Assembly: GCA_029378245.1 (NCBI GenBank)
Contig: JARKIF010000049.1
Span: 248,001-312,000 of the forward strand
DNA length: 64,000 nucleotides
Source of the DNA: Roridomyces roridus
Taxonomy: Eukaryota; Basidiomycota; Agaricomycetes; Agaricales; Mycenaceae
Direction: 5' to 3'
Shown: piece by piece, positions 20,726-32,107 of the stretch
How the letters are laid out: each line of letters opens with the position of its first letter
How positions within the stretch are numbered: position 1 is the first letter of the stretch
Notes under the pieces: generated by a model
Told to the model about the DNA's origin: nothing
The model's input: only the letters and a program-made list of their open reading frames with translations
The model's database searches: none
Position numbers and translations under genes: made by a program

Positions 20726-21462
20726 ATGGATACCCTCGAGCTCACCGCATCGTCCCCAATCTCCTTGGCCGCAGTCCCTGCATTGGTCCTGCTGGGGGGC
20801 GGAAGCCCGGCCTCCTATGCTGTCATAGCGCTCGCCTTGGTGGTTTTAATAGTGCGCCTCGGTCATCGGCAGCGTCCTTCGGAGAAACTATCCCGACTCG
20901 AGAACGCTCTCCACACCACCGGAATAATGCTCCATGAAGCGAAAGTGGACTGTTCGGTGAACTATGCTATTGTCGTGGAACTGGAATGTCGCTTGCTTGA
21001 GTGAGTCCACCTAATTTGATTTTGGCCATCATTAACCGAGAAATTTCAGAGCTAAGCATTCGGTATCCAAGATCACGGCGAAGATGTTGGAGTCCGGATC
21101 CAAAGAGGATGCATGGATCCAATACCCGCAGACAATGCTGGAGCTCTGGAAGGACATCAACAAGTGTATACGGGAGGTCAAGGACATACACGTTGATATA
21201 TTGGTGAGGATTCCCAATGCCTAGTATTTCCTGACTGATATCACTCCAGTTGGTTTGCGAGGACGAACTGCAGGAGTCGATAACCTACGAAGTGGAATAT
21301 TCGCGGAAGGCTCTTGCGGCCATTCGTTCGCCGATTGGTACGCAGTCTTATCGAGTATGGGGTTTTTCTTTTGACGATCTTGAGAAGGTCCCTTGTCAAC
21401 TCGCCGCCGTCGCGAACGAAAGTCAACAAGTTCGAGCCCCGTGCAGCAATCCATGTCAGTAG
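20726..21462 (+). CDS. Small membrane-anchored coiled-coil protein (family copy 3)
   Basis: Exons 20726-21000, 21050-21203 and 21250-21462, all with good GT-AG sites and kept frame. The N-terminus MDTLELTASSPISLAAVPAL leads into a long hydrophobic segment ending VVLIVRLGHRQ, then RPSEKLSRLENAL and an ELECRLLE helix. Exon 2 (AKHSVSKITAKMLESGSKED to KDIHVDIL) and exon 3 (LVCEDELQESITYEVEYSRK) are charged and helical. The architecture and intron positions match the gene at 8795. The last 40 residues may be wrong because a GTACGC donor lies after SPI. Function unknown; a membrane-tethered coiled-coil protein is inferred. Confidence 0.7.
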
Positions 21463-22700
21463 TGTCGTTGCACTTCCTCTGGCAATAAAGTTTTTGATTC
21501 AAATAGTGTGTAGAGTCAATAGCCGGATCGTGGTATCGGAGCCAGCCATCCGCTGCCGTTTTCGATGATGGATTTACATAACCAATACTCAGTACTAGTA
21601 GTCTCTTTCCCGTGTTTGTGTGACTCCCGTGTTCAATGGTCCCATCTAAAATGTCATCTGAGATGATATGCACTCCCGTCCTCGGCTTTATCCAGTCTCA
21701 TAATATGAGGGATCCCCTGATCAACGCTGCAACGAGCTCGATCAAAATGTTGAACCAAAAAAAACAAGCCGTGAGAATAAATCATGATGGCTTCAACTTG
21801 CGAAGTACTGATGAGCCTGTGAAATCAGTACGGATTCTTGTGACAGCGGAGTGACAGTGATCACTGATCCGGGCCTTCTTCTCTTCACACCACGACCACT
21901 CTCCACAACAGAGCGGGCTACAGCCGCCAATCCACCCTCCAACATCTTCCAATATTTTCTCTGGTCACCCTTGCTTCTATCTGTGGCACTTTTTTCCCGA
22001 CAGGGACTCATCTGGCTCACCTCACACTTGGATACACTTCGACGGCCATTCATTATTGCAATCAGCCTGGATAGCTCGTTCGCTCGGAGAAGGAGGTGAG
22101 TCATACCTCCTCGCTTTTTCTTCGCTGCCTGCGTACCTCCTAATACACCGCGGCGTCGTCGATGGGTTCCACTCGTTACCTCCGCACACCTGCTGCTATC
22201 GAAAGCTTCCCATCTTCTTCAATGACACTGTTCACCTACGGAGGACACCTTTCGTCTTCCACCATCCACAGTGCCTCCTCCCACGCCATCGAGATCATCC
22301 GTCGTGTGCCGCTGTCGACAACGCACCGTCCTTACGCCATCAAGAGCCTCTTCGTGTGCCGCTATCAGGAGCGTGCCTTTTCTTACGCTATCGAAAGTGT
22401 CTTCCATCCAGAGTCTACGGCCACATCAAACCCTGGGATTTGCCACTCCAATCAACGGCCACCGGTCTCACCAAGCCCGACATCCAACTTGGCCAGCTGC
22501 AGCGTATGGACCCTGCTTTGTTGGACTTTCAGAATTGGGATGGTGTATACTTTAGGTGAGTCTCCTTTCTGTTTCCTGCCTTCCCCAGTACCATCCCGCT
22601 ACCACCGGCATATGTATGCACTGCGCTAGTACCATCGGGTACCTTCCGAGAGGCTTGTACCTTCCAAGAGCCTTGTACTCTCGCAGATATCCCGTATCCA
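21463..22700. other. Gene-poor region; one weak dispersed repeat
   Basis: No gene I can support. A sequence of about 60 bases at 21723-21788 (ending GAACCAAAAAAAACAAGCCG then ATCATGATG) is similar to 27418-27490, so a dispersed repeat passes here. The open frames at 22056-22629 are low-complexity Ser/Pro/His translations without splice support. Confidence 0.35.
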
Positions 22701-22703
22701 TTC

Positions 22704-23325
22704 ATTCCGGGCATAAAATTTACATCATCCATTTAATCCGGGCATCGAGTTCCCTTCAAGCATTCGGGCGTCAGGTTCCCATCATTCTATTCGGGCATCG
22801 AGCTCCCATTCGAGCATTCGGGCGTCAAGTTCCCATGATTCATTCTGTTCGGGCATCGAGTTCCCATGATTCATTCTATCTGGGCATCGAGTCCTCTTCA
22901 AGCATTCGGGCGTCAACTCCCCATGATTCTTCCAATTTGGGCATCAAGTTCATTTTCTACCAATTCGGGCAGCCAGTGTAGTTATTCACGGGCATCGAGT
23001 TCCTCGTCATTCTGGCATCGAGTCCACCATTCCACGCGCGCATTGAGTTCCCTTCGCCTGCAACTATCTAGAGCGCGCCCTTGCTCCAGCTTGCTTGCCT
23101 CATACCCGAGGTTCCCATTCGTTTCCGAGCATCGAGTTCCCATCCATTCGTTATGGGCATCCAGTTCCCAGTGCATTCCTTACGGGCATCGAGTTCCTCT
23201 CCATTTGCTACGGACATTCAGTTCCCAGTGCATTCCTTACGGGCATCCAGTTCCCCTCCATTCAATTTGGGCATCATGTTCCCATTCAACGAATTTTTCT
23301 CGTGCAACTTAGGCTTCGAGTTCCC
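22704..23325. repeat. Degenerate minisatellite built on TTCGGGCATCGAGTTCCCAT
   Basis: About 15-18 copies of a roughly 20-bp motif (GGGCATCGAGTTCC and variants such as GGGCGTCAAGTTCC or GGGCATCCAGTTCC) occur at irregular 25-50 bp spacing, all in the same orientation. Linkers are rich in CATTC and ATGATTC. The array is too degenerate and irregular to be coding. Confidence 0.75.
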
Positions 23326-25684
23326 TAAGGTTCGTTCAATAATGTCTTGAGCCCAGGGGTGATACTCACCTGGTGACTCTCGGTACCACTTCTTCCCCGT
23401 TTGCATCATCCATGGTTGGCACCCTTCTCCGTTCGACAGCACCGACGACCTACAGGCGACACTCATCCGCATATTCTCAACACAGGCATTCATCGAGGGT
23501 CAAAGCGCTAAATCTTTGTGTGTTGCTATCGAGAGCACGCTGTTTCTTACACCATCAGGAGTGTCTTCGTTTGCTACTATCGAGAGTGAATGTGCTTGTC
23601 TTGGGTTATCAAGAGTGTCTTCCGTCTGCCGCTATACATCATTCGGAATCGGGGGATTCAAACCCATTATTCATTCAAGCTTCCGAACCCTTTCTCCCAT
23701 TGGGGCATTTGAGCCCATCCTTCACTCTGGACATTTTATGTCGCTCTTCATTCGGTGCATTTGAGCCTCCTCCTCGGATGTTTCCTCTCCTGTCTGTGTG
23801 TCCGGACATGTCGTCCGTGGCAGTAGAACCTACTGTGCCTGCGGGGACGGATATTTCTCTTTGACCGTTCATCTGTCAAGATTGAACTCACTCCACTGTC
23901 TCCAAAGACGCATGCTCCTTTCCCGGCTGCGGGGCCCATGGTTGTGTCCCGACATACTATTCGCTCAATTGGGCGGACTTTGTTTTATTGCCGGTTTGAG
24001 TTCCGAGCTTATTTGACCTGCTCCTACCTGCTCTCGCATGATGGTATGGGTCGTGTCAACGGGCGATGCGTCAGACTGTATCATCAACTTTCACGGCAGT
24101 GAAGATACCACTTCCTGTTGAGACTCGAAATTACTCGCTGGCTTCCGGCCTGCATCAATTCTTCACTAGATGCTCTCTTTTGCTGCGGTATGATTCAATT
24201 AGCCCCATTACAATGGCTGGGATATGAACTGATGACTATATCTACCGGCTCCGCTTGCAGCATCTGCCAGATTATGGAGTCCGTTCAATTTTCCTCTCAT
24301 ACATTTGCTGGTAGGCTCGAACTTCGTCATGATCATCACGGACCGTGTTGCTGTATTTTCTATCGCACGCATTCAGACGATGGTTCGAGTCGTCCGCGCT
24401 CCCTCATGGGATGTTGTTGCACTTTTGGTCTCGCTGAATATACGGGCGCCACACCGCCTCCTCGGGGCTTTGCAGTTGTTTTCGGCCCTTTCGTTTTCGC
24501 AATTCGTAACTGGTTATGCGCTGTCAACCAAGTCAAACCAAGTCGCAGCTGGCCTGGGTCCAGAGCCTCATTCACAAGCCGAATGATTGCAAACAGACTT
24601 CCGAGCGTACCGAGTCGCTTCTTACTTCATCTTGGAAGACAATTGTTCTTGTTTCTCGAGGAGTTCAATCACGTTCAATTGGGGATCTGCACCTACACTT
24701 CTTTTTATTCGCACTTCATTGGTTTAGATTCATTGGCAGTCCAAGTTACGCGGAAGCAGCCGGATGATGTCTCCCAGCTGAAGTCCCTAGGGTACTGCCG
24801 CACTACATGGCTACTCACATTGATGCCCAGCATTTCTTCAGACCCTCAAGGTCTGTAGCAGCATATTTTATTGGCTTCGCTGCCACATGCATATCTAAAT
24901 CAGCGATCGTCGGTTTACTCATATTGAAATTTCTCCCGTACCCAGGAGACAATCACGTCGAATGGCATTGCGCAGTCAAATGGTGAACTTGGTGTTGCTT
25001 CTCAGGTTCAATCTTCCAGACATTCTTGTGAGTGTGTAGACCGGAGCCAGCCTAGTGAGTGTGTGTTGTGTCCGAAAATTTCACTACATGGACACAATTT
25101 GTGTTGTAACTTGGCCTCAGCCTTGTCTTGACCTTGTCAACTGCGGCACTTCCAGGCATGTGCAGCTACTTTCCTAACACACATATCATACTCGATCAAT
25201 GGAGGAAGACTTCTTCGACGCTGATTTGTTGGGTTAGCCGTGGGTGTTGGTGATGCCCTCGTCTGGCGTCTCCGTTTCTGGGTTCATTCTCACGCCTCAC
25301 CATCGCCCTACGACCTGGAGATCAGTGGTTCGGGAAGTTGAACCTTCCACTGCTCCTCCACCCCCAGACAATTTCTGTGGCTGCCTCATGAAATGATTCC
25401 GATTTCCAAACAGACGCCAACGAAGCGCACAACAAGATCAGGTTCTTCCGTCGCCACGTGATCATTTCCCACAACTTCATCCCGTTCCCTCCACTTGTTC
25501 CACAAAGGGGATGCCTCTCCCTGATATTATTGTCCTAAGCGTGGCTTGGGAGATGGCCCAGTTTCAGATTGAAAACTCCGCTAATGGACCAGCCACATTC
25601 AACCACCGAGTCCGAATCGCGTGGTAAATGCAAACGCATCGTGCGTCGTACGAATCATTGCATTCAATACCGGATACACATTCA
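23326..25684. other. Long gene-free region
   Basis: About 2.3 kb without a supported gene. The 23650-23770 part has a few further GGGCATTTGAGCC-like motifs related to the preceding minisatellite. Frames of up to 246 codons occur (for example 24118-24858 on the + strand), but their translations look like random sequence and have no start or splice context. Confidence 0.4.
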
Positions 25685-26947
25685 TTATTTGAACTTGGGC
25701 ACGATCTCAGCCTGAATACACTCGTCCAACGTCCCGACACGGTGCTTGAATCCTCCGAGTGCAACCAACTCGGGGTTAGGAATCGGCAAGTCCCTGTACA
25801 TCCCAAACTCGGACTGGTATCTGTACATCTGGTCGAACTCATGTACTCCACAGGTCTCGATAGGGGTGAAGACGACTTCCTTGCCGATGACTGTTAGTTA
25901 GGTCAATCAATCGTAGTGGGTGAACGGGAAGAAAGGCAACTGGCAACGCACCATGCGAAATCCTTTTCGCGAGCTCTGGATACATCTTGATAAACGAAAC
26001 GATGGGGAAAGCCTTGCCAAGGACGTCCCGACCCTTCCTCTCCGGATCGTTAACATTCTTCAACACAGTGAGCGCAGCAGGTCCCAGATCATGGCTGACC
26101 CAGAGGAAGGATTGCGTCGACGAGGGGTCGTACGGGGCAGACATGGTGTATCCTGTCCCATCTGCGTTTTTGGCGAGTAATCCGTGTCTAAGTCGAGTTG
26201 CGATTAAGTATTGAGGAGACTAACTTGTGAGAGGAGCGCACTTACACCCAAAGATTCTCCGCGAAATACGGTGCTTCGACTGCGGCGCATGGGACGCCCG
26301 ATCCTTTGAGGTACTCCCAAATAGCAGCTTTGGCTGTCAAAGTTCTGCATTTGAATTCACTCATTAGGAGCCTCAACTTGCAACGTACTGTCGATATGAT
26401 ACACGTCGGAGTATTTTCCTCCAGAAAGCACTTTGGAGCTCGCAGTGCCACTGTACATGGGGATAATGAAGATGGCATGAGCGCGATAATAGTCAACGAC
26501 GGCGCACCTCCATAAGAAAAACTTGATCCCGACCTCCTCGGCTGCATCGACCAGATTCTTGCCCTGTGTAACCTCCCTCTCGCCATTGGGCGTCCCAGGA
26601 TAGACCGATGGGTCCCAGAAGTTGGTCACCTGCACATCTTTAACGTATTATAAGATTCAAGAGTGTCGAACGCACACCAAAGACCAGATCACTCCCTACT
26701 AGCGCGTCCTTGATAGACTTGGTATCTCATAAATCTGCCTTGACGACTTAGATGCCTTGGGCGGCCAGCGCTTGCGAGGCAGGGGATTCGGGGTTACGGG
26801 TGAGCGCGCGTGGGGTGAACGTCCCATCCGAGAGGATGGATCGTAGCACGGCGGAGCCTGCATCGTGTATCAGCAAATGCATTCTGAACAAGAATAAGGA
26901 TGCTGACCTTGTTGGCCAGTTGCGCCGACGATGGAGATTACTGGCAT
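25685..26947 (-). pseudogene. NmrA-like NAD(P)-binding protein with two premature stops
   Basis: Exon 1 (26947-26908) encodes MPVISIVGATGQQ, the Rossmann Gly-x-x-Gly-x-x-Gly motif. Exon 2 from 26857 continues GSAVLRSILSDGTFTPRALT. At 26750-26748 a TAA stands where relatives have Glu (GIEVV), and at 26729-26727 a TGA stands where they have Trp (ADLWD). The frame is otherwise intact through VTNFWDPSVYPGTPNGE, GKYSDVYHID, GVPCAAVEAPYFAENLWV, STQSFLWVSHDLGPAALTVL and a TAA at 25687-25685. All remaining introns have good sites. The family comprises redox-sensing or reductase-like proteins. Two clean nonsense changes in otherwise preserved sequence indicate a young pseudogene. Confidence 0.85.
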
Positions 26948-27595
26948 TTGGAGGGTGGTGGAAGCAAGAGAAGAGGGGCAGGGAATAGAAAATGGTTGTT
27001 CCCACAGTTATATCCTGCTCAAACCGTACTCATATATGACCGCTGGACCGTCGTCATAGGACGGCGCCGCTGACAGCCGAAATTCTTTGCTACCTTGAGG
27101 CACGGGTCGTTTCGCGTCATCACAACTTTACTCATCACCTCGGACTGTTCTCTGATTTCCTCCCTAAAACTTTCTGTTCGGCAGGATCGCCTGTCTGTCC
27201 GCTTTTGCGGATACGCGGATCCATTGCTCCTTACTAACCTACTTGTCATCCGCGCTCTGTCTGACGTCGTTTGTCCGTGATGGCCTTGGCCCTTTGACAA
27301 CCCAGTTTGGAATTGGACGCCCGCGGCGCGGCCCGCTGATGTAGATACTTGGCTCCTTTCAAGGTGAATTGTCATTCAGGATTATACATATTATCATGTG
27401 CTCCGCTTGATTCTGAAGCAACGCTGCAGAGTTTGAACCCGATGTTCAAATTCGAACCAAAAAACAAACCGTGGGAATGTTAGTCATGATGCCGATCCGT
27501 CGTGATACCATCACTGGCAGAGGCGGCAACCGTCCCCCACATACCAATAACTGCAGTGTCCGCGCCCAAATTAATTATATTGACCAGATACACAC
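26948..27595. other. Intergenic; dispersed repeat copy at 27418-27490
   Basis: No gene seen. The 27418-27490 segment resembles 21723-21788. A T/C-rich promoter-like stretch precedes the pseudogene start on the reverse strand. Confidence 0.35.
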
Positions 27596-28983
27596 TCAAA
27601 TCCATCGTCCACTCCGATTTCTAATGCACAGCTTCATCCCCCTCTCCTGCAGTTCGTTCCAGACCTGCCTATGCCTCTCCCTCGGCACCGTCCTCTCATT
27701 CCTAAGCAGCACATCAACCTCCTCCAACCTCACATGCTCCGCCGACGACACCTCCCTGTTCCGCAACACATCCGTCAACCCACTAAACATGGCATGGATA
27801 TGCTCGTCCCGCACCCGATGATGTGTAATCGCCAGCCTTTGTAGCTGTGTGCCAAAATGGTTTTCAAGCAGCCGAACGAGGACGACGACGAACGTGCGGG
27901 CTTCCGTCGCTCCGAGATCCAGGGACTCGAGGAAGGGGAGGGCGGTGAGGAGGGTGACGACGTTCATGGTGAGGAGGTCGGAGATGTAGTGCAGCTTCAG
28001 GCGGCGCAGCTCGCATCCGGAGCGCTCGAAAAAGATGCGGATGGCGGAGAGCTCCTGGGCGGTGAGGGACGACGAGAAGTCGAACGCGTCGAGTGCGGGC
28101 GCATTGATGTATGAGAGGAGGTTGGTCGCGCCAAAGCCGGATATGGATATGGAGCGCAACTGCATGAGGGGTGGGACGGCGGAGAGGAATGCTGTGGCTG
28201 CATCCAGCACATCTTCTTCGATCTGGAAAACTGCACTGGCGAGCCGAGGTGTATGGTGAAGACACTCGACACACTCTCGGACTTTGGCCAGTGCGAACTC
28301 CAGTGACGAGAGCTGCCCCCAGGGTAGGGATAAATGGAAATAGCGAATGCCGGAGCCCAATGAGACACGAGATAACAGCGGCGACTCGTGAAAGGCTGTA
28401 ATTTGTTGTGGCACATCTCGCGGTGTGTTATAGGCCTGTAGACTGAGCGTTTGCAATGAACCGAGGTACCCGATAGAATCCAGATCGTGGAACTGATGAA
28501 AGGGAAGCTCCAAAGTGGCCTCCTGCCACCGTCGGCTGTGGCTCGCTAGCACGGCAGCTAGGCATCCGTCTGGATCATGGTGGTTCAAATTAGATACGAG
28601 CACAGAAAGTGGTCGATTCTGCGCCCGCGTGAGCCAGGTATCGAGCAGGTTCACCCACCACGGGTCGAGATATCCGCTCCTGGTGGCGGGGACTTCAAGG
28701 TGAATTCGACTCCACAAACTTGGCGTCGCAAGAGCGATATCCCGCCAAATTCTGCAGACTCTGGTGAGAAGAATCGGCGGCTCGTCCATGGGGCTTCTAG
28801 CTTGTCCTCTTGGCTCCGAGGAGCGGTCCTCTGGAATGCAGCGCGTGAAGATTTCGATGGTGATCTCCACCGGGAGGGTCAGAACCGGACAGGCGATTGC
28901 CGTTGGAGTTGACCTGGGTAGAGTGAATGGAGAGATATAGAGCCTGTGGGGGCATCCTACCGCGATGCTAGCTCTGGGGCCAT
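27596..28983 (-). CDS. F-box/LRR-like protein
   Basis: Two exons: a short first exon 28983-28961 (MAPELASR) and 28913-27596, joined by a 47-nt intron. The F-box spans LPVEITIEIFTRCIP, an insert, then ILLTRVCRIWRDIALATPSL with a W in LWSRI. The remaining 350 residues are leucine-rich segments typical of degenerate LRRs, ending RNRSGRWI. F-box proteins recruit substrates to SCF ubiquitin ligases through Skp1; the substrate is unknown. The first exon is inferred because the main exon has no ATG before the F-box. A decayed partial copy is at 29860-30270. Confidence 0.8.
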
Positions 28984-29859
28984 GGGAGGAAAGAAGCGGG
29001 AAAAGAAGGCTGTACGTAAAATTGAATCAGACTGTTTTATCATGTCAAGATCCGACTATAAATTATAATGCATCATGCACATCATGCATCATGCATGAAA
29101 GCGGTGAAAACTCTATGGGTTGCTGTGAGAATGTGAACACCAATTGGTTACAGGGCGGCATGAGAAGGAGCGATTGAAATAACCATTAATATCTGCTGTC
29201 ACACTCGAATAGGTTAATACTCACGAGACGTCCGGTGAGCGCAGTCTGGGATTACCGGTCTTGGCTGCAGTTCTTGCGGTCTCTTCGAATCAAAAACTGC
29301 CCAAACCTGGGCTCATATCTTGAGCCCAATCGAACGAGGCAGATGAGCCATGACATTGACTCGAGGACGACTCACCAATGAGTTGGAGCCGGTCTGGTCT
29401 TCGGGTATCGCGTTTTTTTTTTTTTTTTTTACAATTCCCGGTCTTGTCCCGGTCTGGCAAAAAAAGGGAGACGATGATGATCAAGCTCATGCAGCAACCC
29501 GGATCGAACGGAATCGTCTTCGACTGGATTGTTTCCAAGTAAATGCAGACGCAGATGGACCTAGCCAGTCATATATATGCATAGGTCTTTGTGAATGTAA
29601 GTACCTGATATCCTTGCTCCATGCGGTGTGTAGAGAAGAAAAAACATGCCTTAGTCACCGGAAATGTCCCGAGCTCAAGTCGAACGAGGCACAAGGGATG
29701 CGACCACGAAAGAGTCAGTGTGGATGACTATTCCAAGGGAGCTTGTAATATGCTGCTTTTGAGTCATAGTTTGTTCATAGTACCTGGTAGCAGGCGAGGA
29801 GGAGGATGTGCGCGTTTCTCATCGCCGGATGGCGGCACATGAGGAATCCAAAGCCATTC
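28984..29859. other. Intergenic with poly-T tract and tRNA T-arm-like remnants
   Basis: A run of about 19 T lies at 29412-29430. Short palindromic T-arm-like motifs of the type ATCGAACGAGG or GGATCGAACGG occur at about 29331, 29504 and 29682. Upstream of 29110 there is a small CATCATGCA repeat (29071-29098). No coding gene seen. Confidence 0.4.
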
Positions 29860-30270
29860 CTGTTTGATTCGTTCCTCACCGGACGACCTTCCCTGTCCGG
29901 CAGCGCCGTCTTGGATTTCAATCTTACATTCTCCGCCGCCGACAGCTCCCCATGAGGCCATCCTGGACCGCCAACCCGCTAAACATAAGTGCCGGCCTCC
30001 GTTCGAGATGGAAGGGGAGGCATGTAGTTCAGGCGCAGACCTCAGGCCCATTTGACATCCGGAACGCTGGATGAGATGAAAGTGCGGATGGCGGTGAAAT
30101 GGCAGTGATGTATGAGAGCAGGTCGTCGAGAAAGTGTAGGGAGGGCGCAGAGGAATCTGGCTGTATCGAGTACGTCTTCTTCCATTCGGAAAACTCACTG
30201 GCGAGCTGGCGTGCGTTGTAAAGGCACTCGACACGCTCTCAGACTTTGGCGAGGGCGAATCGGGAGTGGC
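29860..30270 (-). pseudogene. Decayed partial copy of the F-box gene at 27596-28983
   Basis: Blocks of this stretch match the neighbouring F-box gene in the same order but with gaps: the CTCCGCCGCCGACA region, CAACCCGCTAAACAT, GTGCGGATGGCGG, TTGATGTATGAGAG-like, CTTCTTC followed by GGAAAACTCACTGGCGAGC, and ACTCGACACRCTCTC with GACTTTGGC. Large parts between blocks are missing and no frame is conserved. It is a dispersed or tandem remnant. Confidence 0.7.
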
Positions 30271-30316
30271 TGGGCGTTCGGGAGACAGAAAGGAATGGCT
30301 CGAGATCCGCGATGAA

Positions 30317-31259
30317 TTAATCCACTATGGTGGCAGGAGGCGCGACACTACCGCTCCCAGACGCCTCTCCTCCCTCACCACCATCCCGGTTCTCCTTCGC
30401 CTTGGCTTTCCTCCGCCGTTTCGATCCACCATTCCCATCCGCACCAGAACTATCCAAGAGGGGTGCGGCGATGTAGACGGCACCCTGCCCCGACAAATCG
30501 CGCCACGGCCTACTCGTATCAATCTTGGCTGCCTCGCAATGCGGCACGTCAGCAGGCGGGGGAGGTACCCGTATTGGCTCCTCCTCGACTGATTCCGCAC
30601 GAGAGGCCGGACGCGATGAGACGGGTGTCGTCGTGAATGACGATAGCGATACTTTGCCGGTCTTGGAATTGAGGGACATGACAGATCGCGTTTGGGGTGC
30701 GCTGGGGGGAGTAGCACCTCCTGGACGACCGGAAAGTGTGGGAAATTCACCGACGGCGCGGCGGGCGTCCTGTACTGCGCGTTCGCGAGCCAGAGCCTCT
30801 TTGGTGAGGGTATCGGCGATTTGAGTTTCGAGCCGCGTGATGAGGGCGCCTCGCTGCGAGTTGGAAAGCAAGTCTGCCGAGCAGTGGGGACATGTGTATT
30901 GTGGAAGGTTGATTTCGCATTGGATGAGGCCGCAAGTCTTGCAGATTGGGGTGTAAGTCGAGAGTGGATGGTGCCGAGCTGGATTCAATTCGGTCGGCCA
31001 GTGAGGCAGTAGAATGAGCCCACGACGCACCTTGGCAGAAACACCCTCCCTTTGGATCCGACTTCCGACTGCTAGACGATGCGGACAAAGCACTTTTGAG
31101 TGTCTCGAGCTGACGGACTGCCTTGCTTTTGGGTGGCTCCGTCGCGACTCCCTTGCCCTTGGCCTTGCCGTTCTTCGAGGGGGGAGGAGGAGGAGGAGAT
31201 GGCCGAATTCGGTCAGAGGGGAAGGATGAAGACTGCTTGGACCAGGCTGTCCGATTCAT
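30317..31259 (-). CDS. RQT4/TRIP4-type C2HC5 zinc-finger protein
   Basis: Exons 31259-31031 and 30978-30317 (52-nt intron) give 296 residues. The centre is the C2HC5 zinc finger: GCFCQA split by the intron, HHPLSTYTPICKTCGLIQCE, then INLPQYTCPHCSADLL. A coiled stretch (LETQIADTLTKEALARERAV) and a Lys/Gly-rich tail follow. This domain defines the ASC-1 cointegrator subunit TRIP4 in animals and Rqt4 in yeast, a subunit of the complex that splits collided ribosomes (RQC-trigger). The animal protein also has a C-terminal ASCH domain, which is absent here as in fungal Rqt4. Role in ribosome rescue is inferred by family. Confidence 0.88.
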
Positions 31260-31297
31260 GGCGGTCGGAAGCGAAGGGCGGATTGATGGACTTGCGT

Positions 31298-32107
31298 ACT
31301 TTCCGCCTCACACGTGCCGCTCGATATGGGAATTTGATGGAGGCAGTGTTGCTGTGCAACGTCGGCAGCCGTGATCTCATCACACGGCTCAAGACAGACA
31401 AAATCTGGACAAGTCCATTTACAGTCTACACAACGGTATCAAAAACTTAGAAAGAGGGTTGTGTACCACAGAGAGAGGGGGGAGAAGCTCATTGAGTCAT
31501 ATGTTAAGCATACAAAAGCGGGTATCGTAAGGAAGCGAGAGGAAAGGCCAATCGGCACACCGCCGACGGTGACAGAGGCAAGGTAAGGGATACGCGGCGT
31601 GCGGGCGAGTGGGTGAGTGTAGGGGTTGGTCAAGTGGGGTGCGACAAATCAGCAGCCTGGCATGGGCGAGTCTGCGAACGGGAGAGCGTGGATTTGGGCG
31701 GGTATAGGCGTGCACAGGGGTAACGTGCGAGCGGATAGGCGTGCGACGGGTCCAGCGACGTGCGAGATGAGATCGGTGCAGGCAGCTCTGGGCGGGTATG
31801 CGACTGCGAGACAAGGTGAGAGGTTACAGATGACGACTCACGAGTCACCTGGTGAGTCAGAGCGACGAGCGTGCAGGGCCACTAAGCGCAATGCGAGAAA
31901 GGCACCGGCGAGGATGGGAAAAGCCAGTGAGCGTTCAAGGGAGCGGCTGTGACGAGCGGTGGGGGCAGCGAGGAGGGGGATGGAGGGAGACAAGGAACGC
32001 GATGTTTGTACTAGCAAACAGATGGCCGAAAAGCGGCCGAGAACACTACCCATGCACTGCCCCCATCAAATTCCCATATCGAGCGGCACGTGTGAGGCGG
32101 AAAGTCA
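31298..32107. repeat. Inverted repeat pair, about 50 bp arms
   Basis: CTTTCCGCCTCACACGTGCC continuing to GATATGGGAATTTGATGG and GGCAGTG at 31300-31350 appears reverse-complemented at about 32049-32102 with two or three mismatches. The inner 700 bases have no gene. It may be the ends of an old element, but I found no clear target duplication. Confidence 0.65.

Noticed and set aside
24118..24858. A 246-codon frame in the gene desert
   Set aside because: No recognisable motif, no splice sites around it, composition like random translation, and no conserved start context.
27500..29000. CRISPR-like or prokaryotic features
   Set aside because: The window is clearly nuclear fungal DNA with spliceosomal introns; none of the repeats have uniform spacers.
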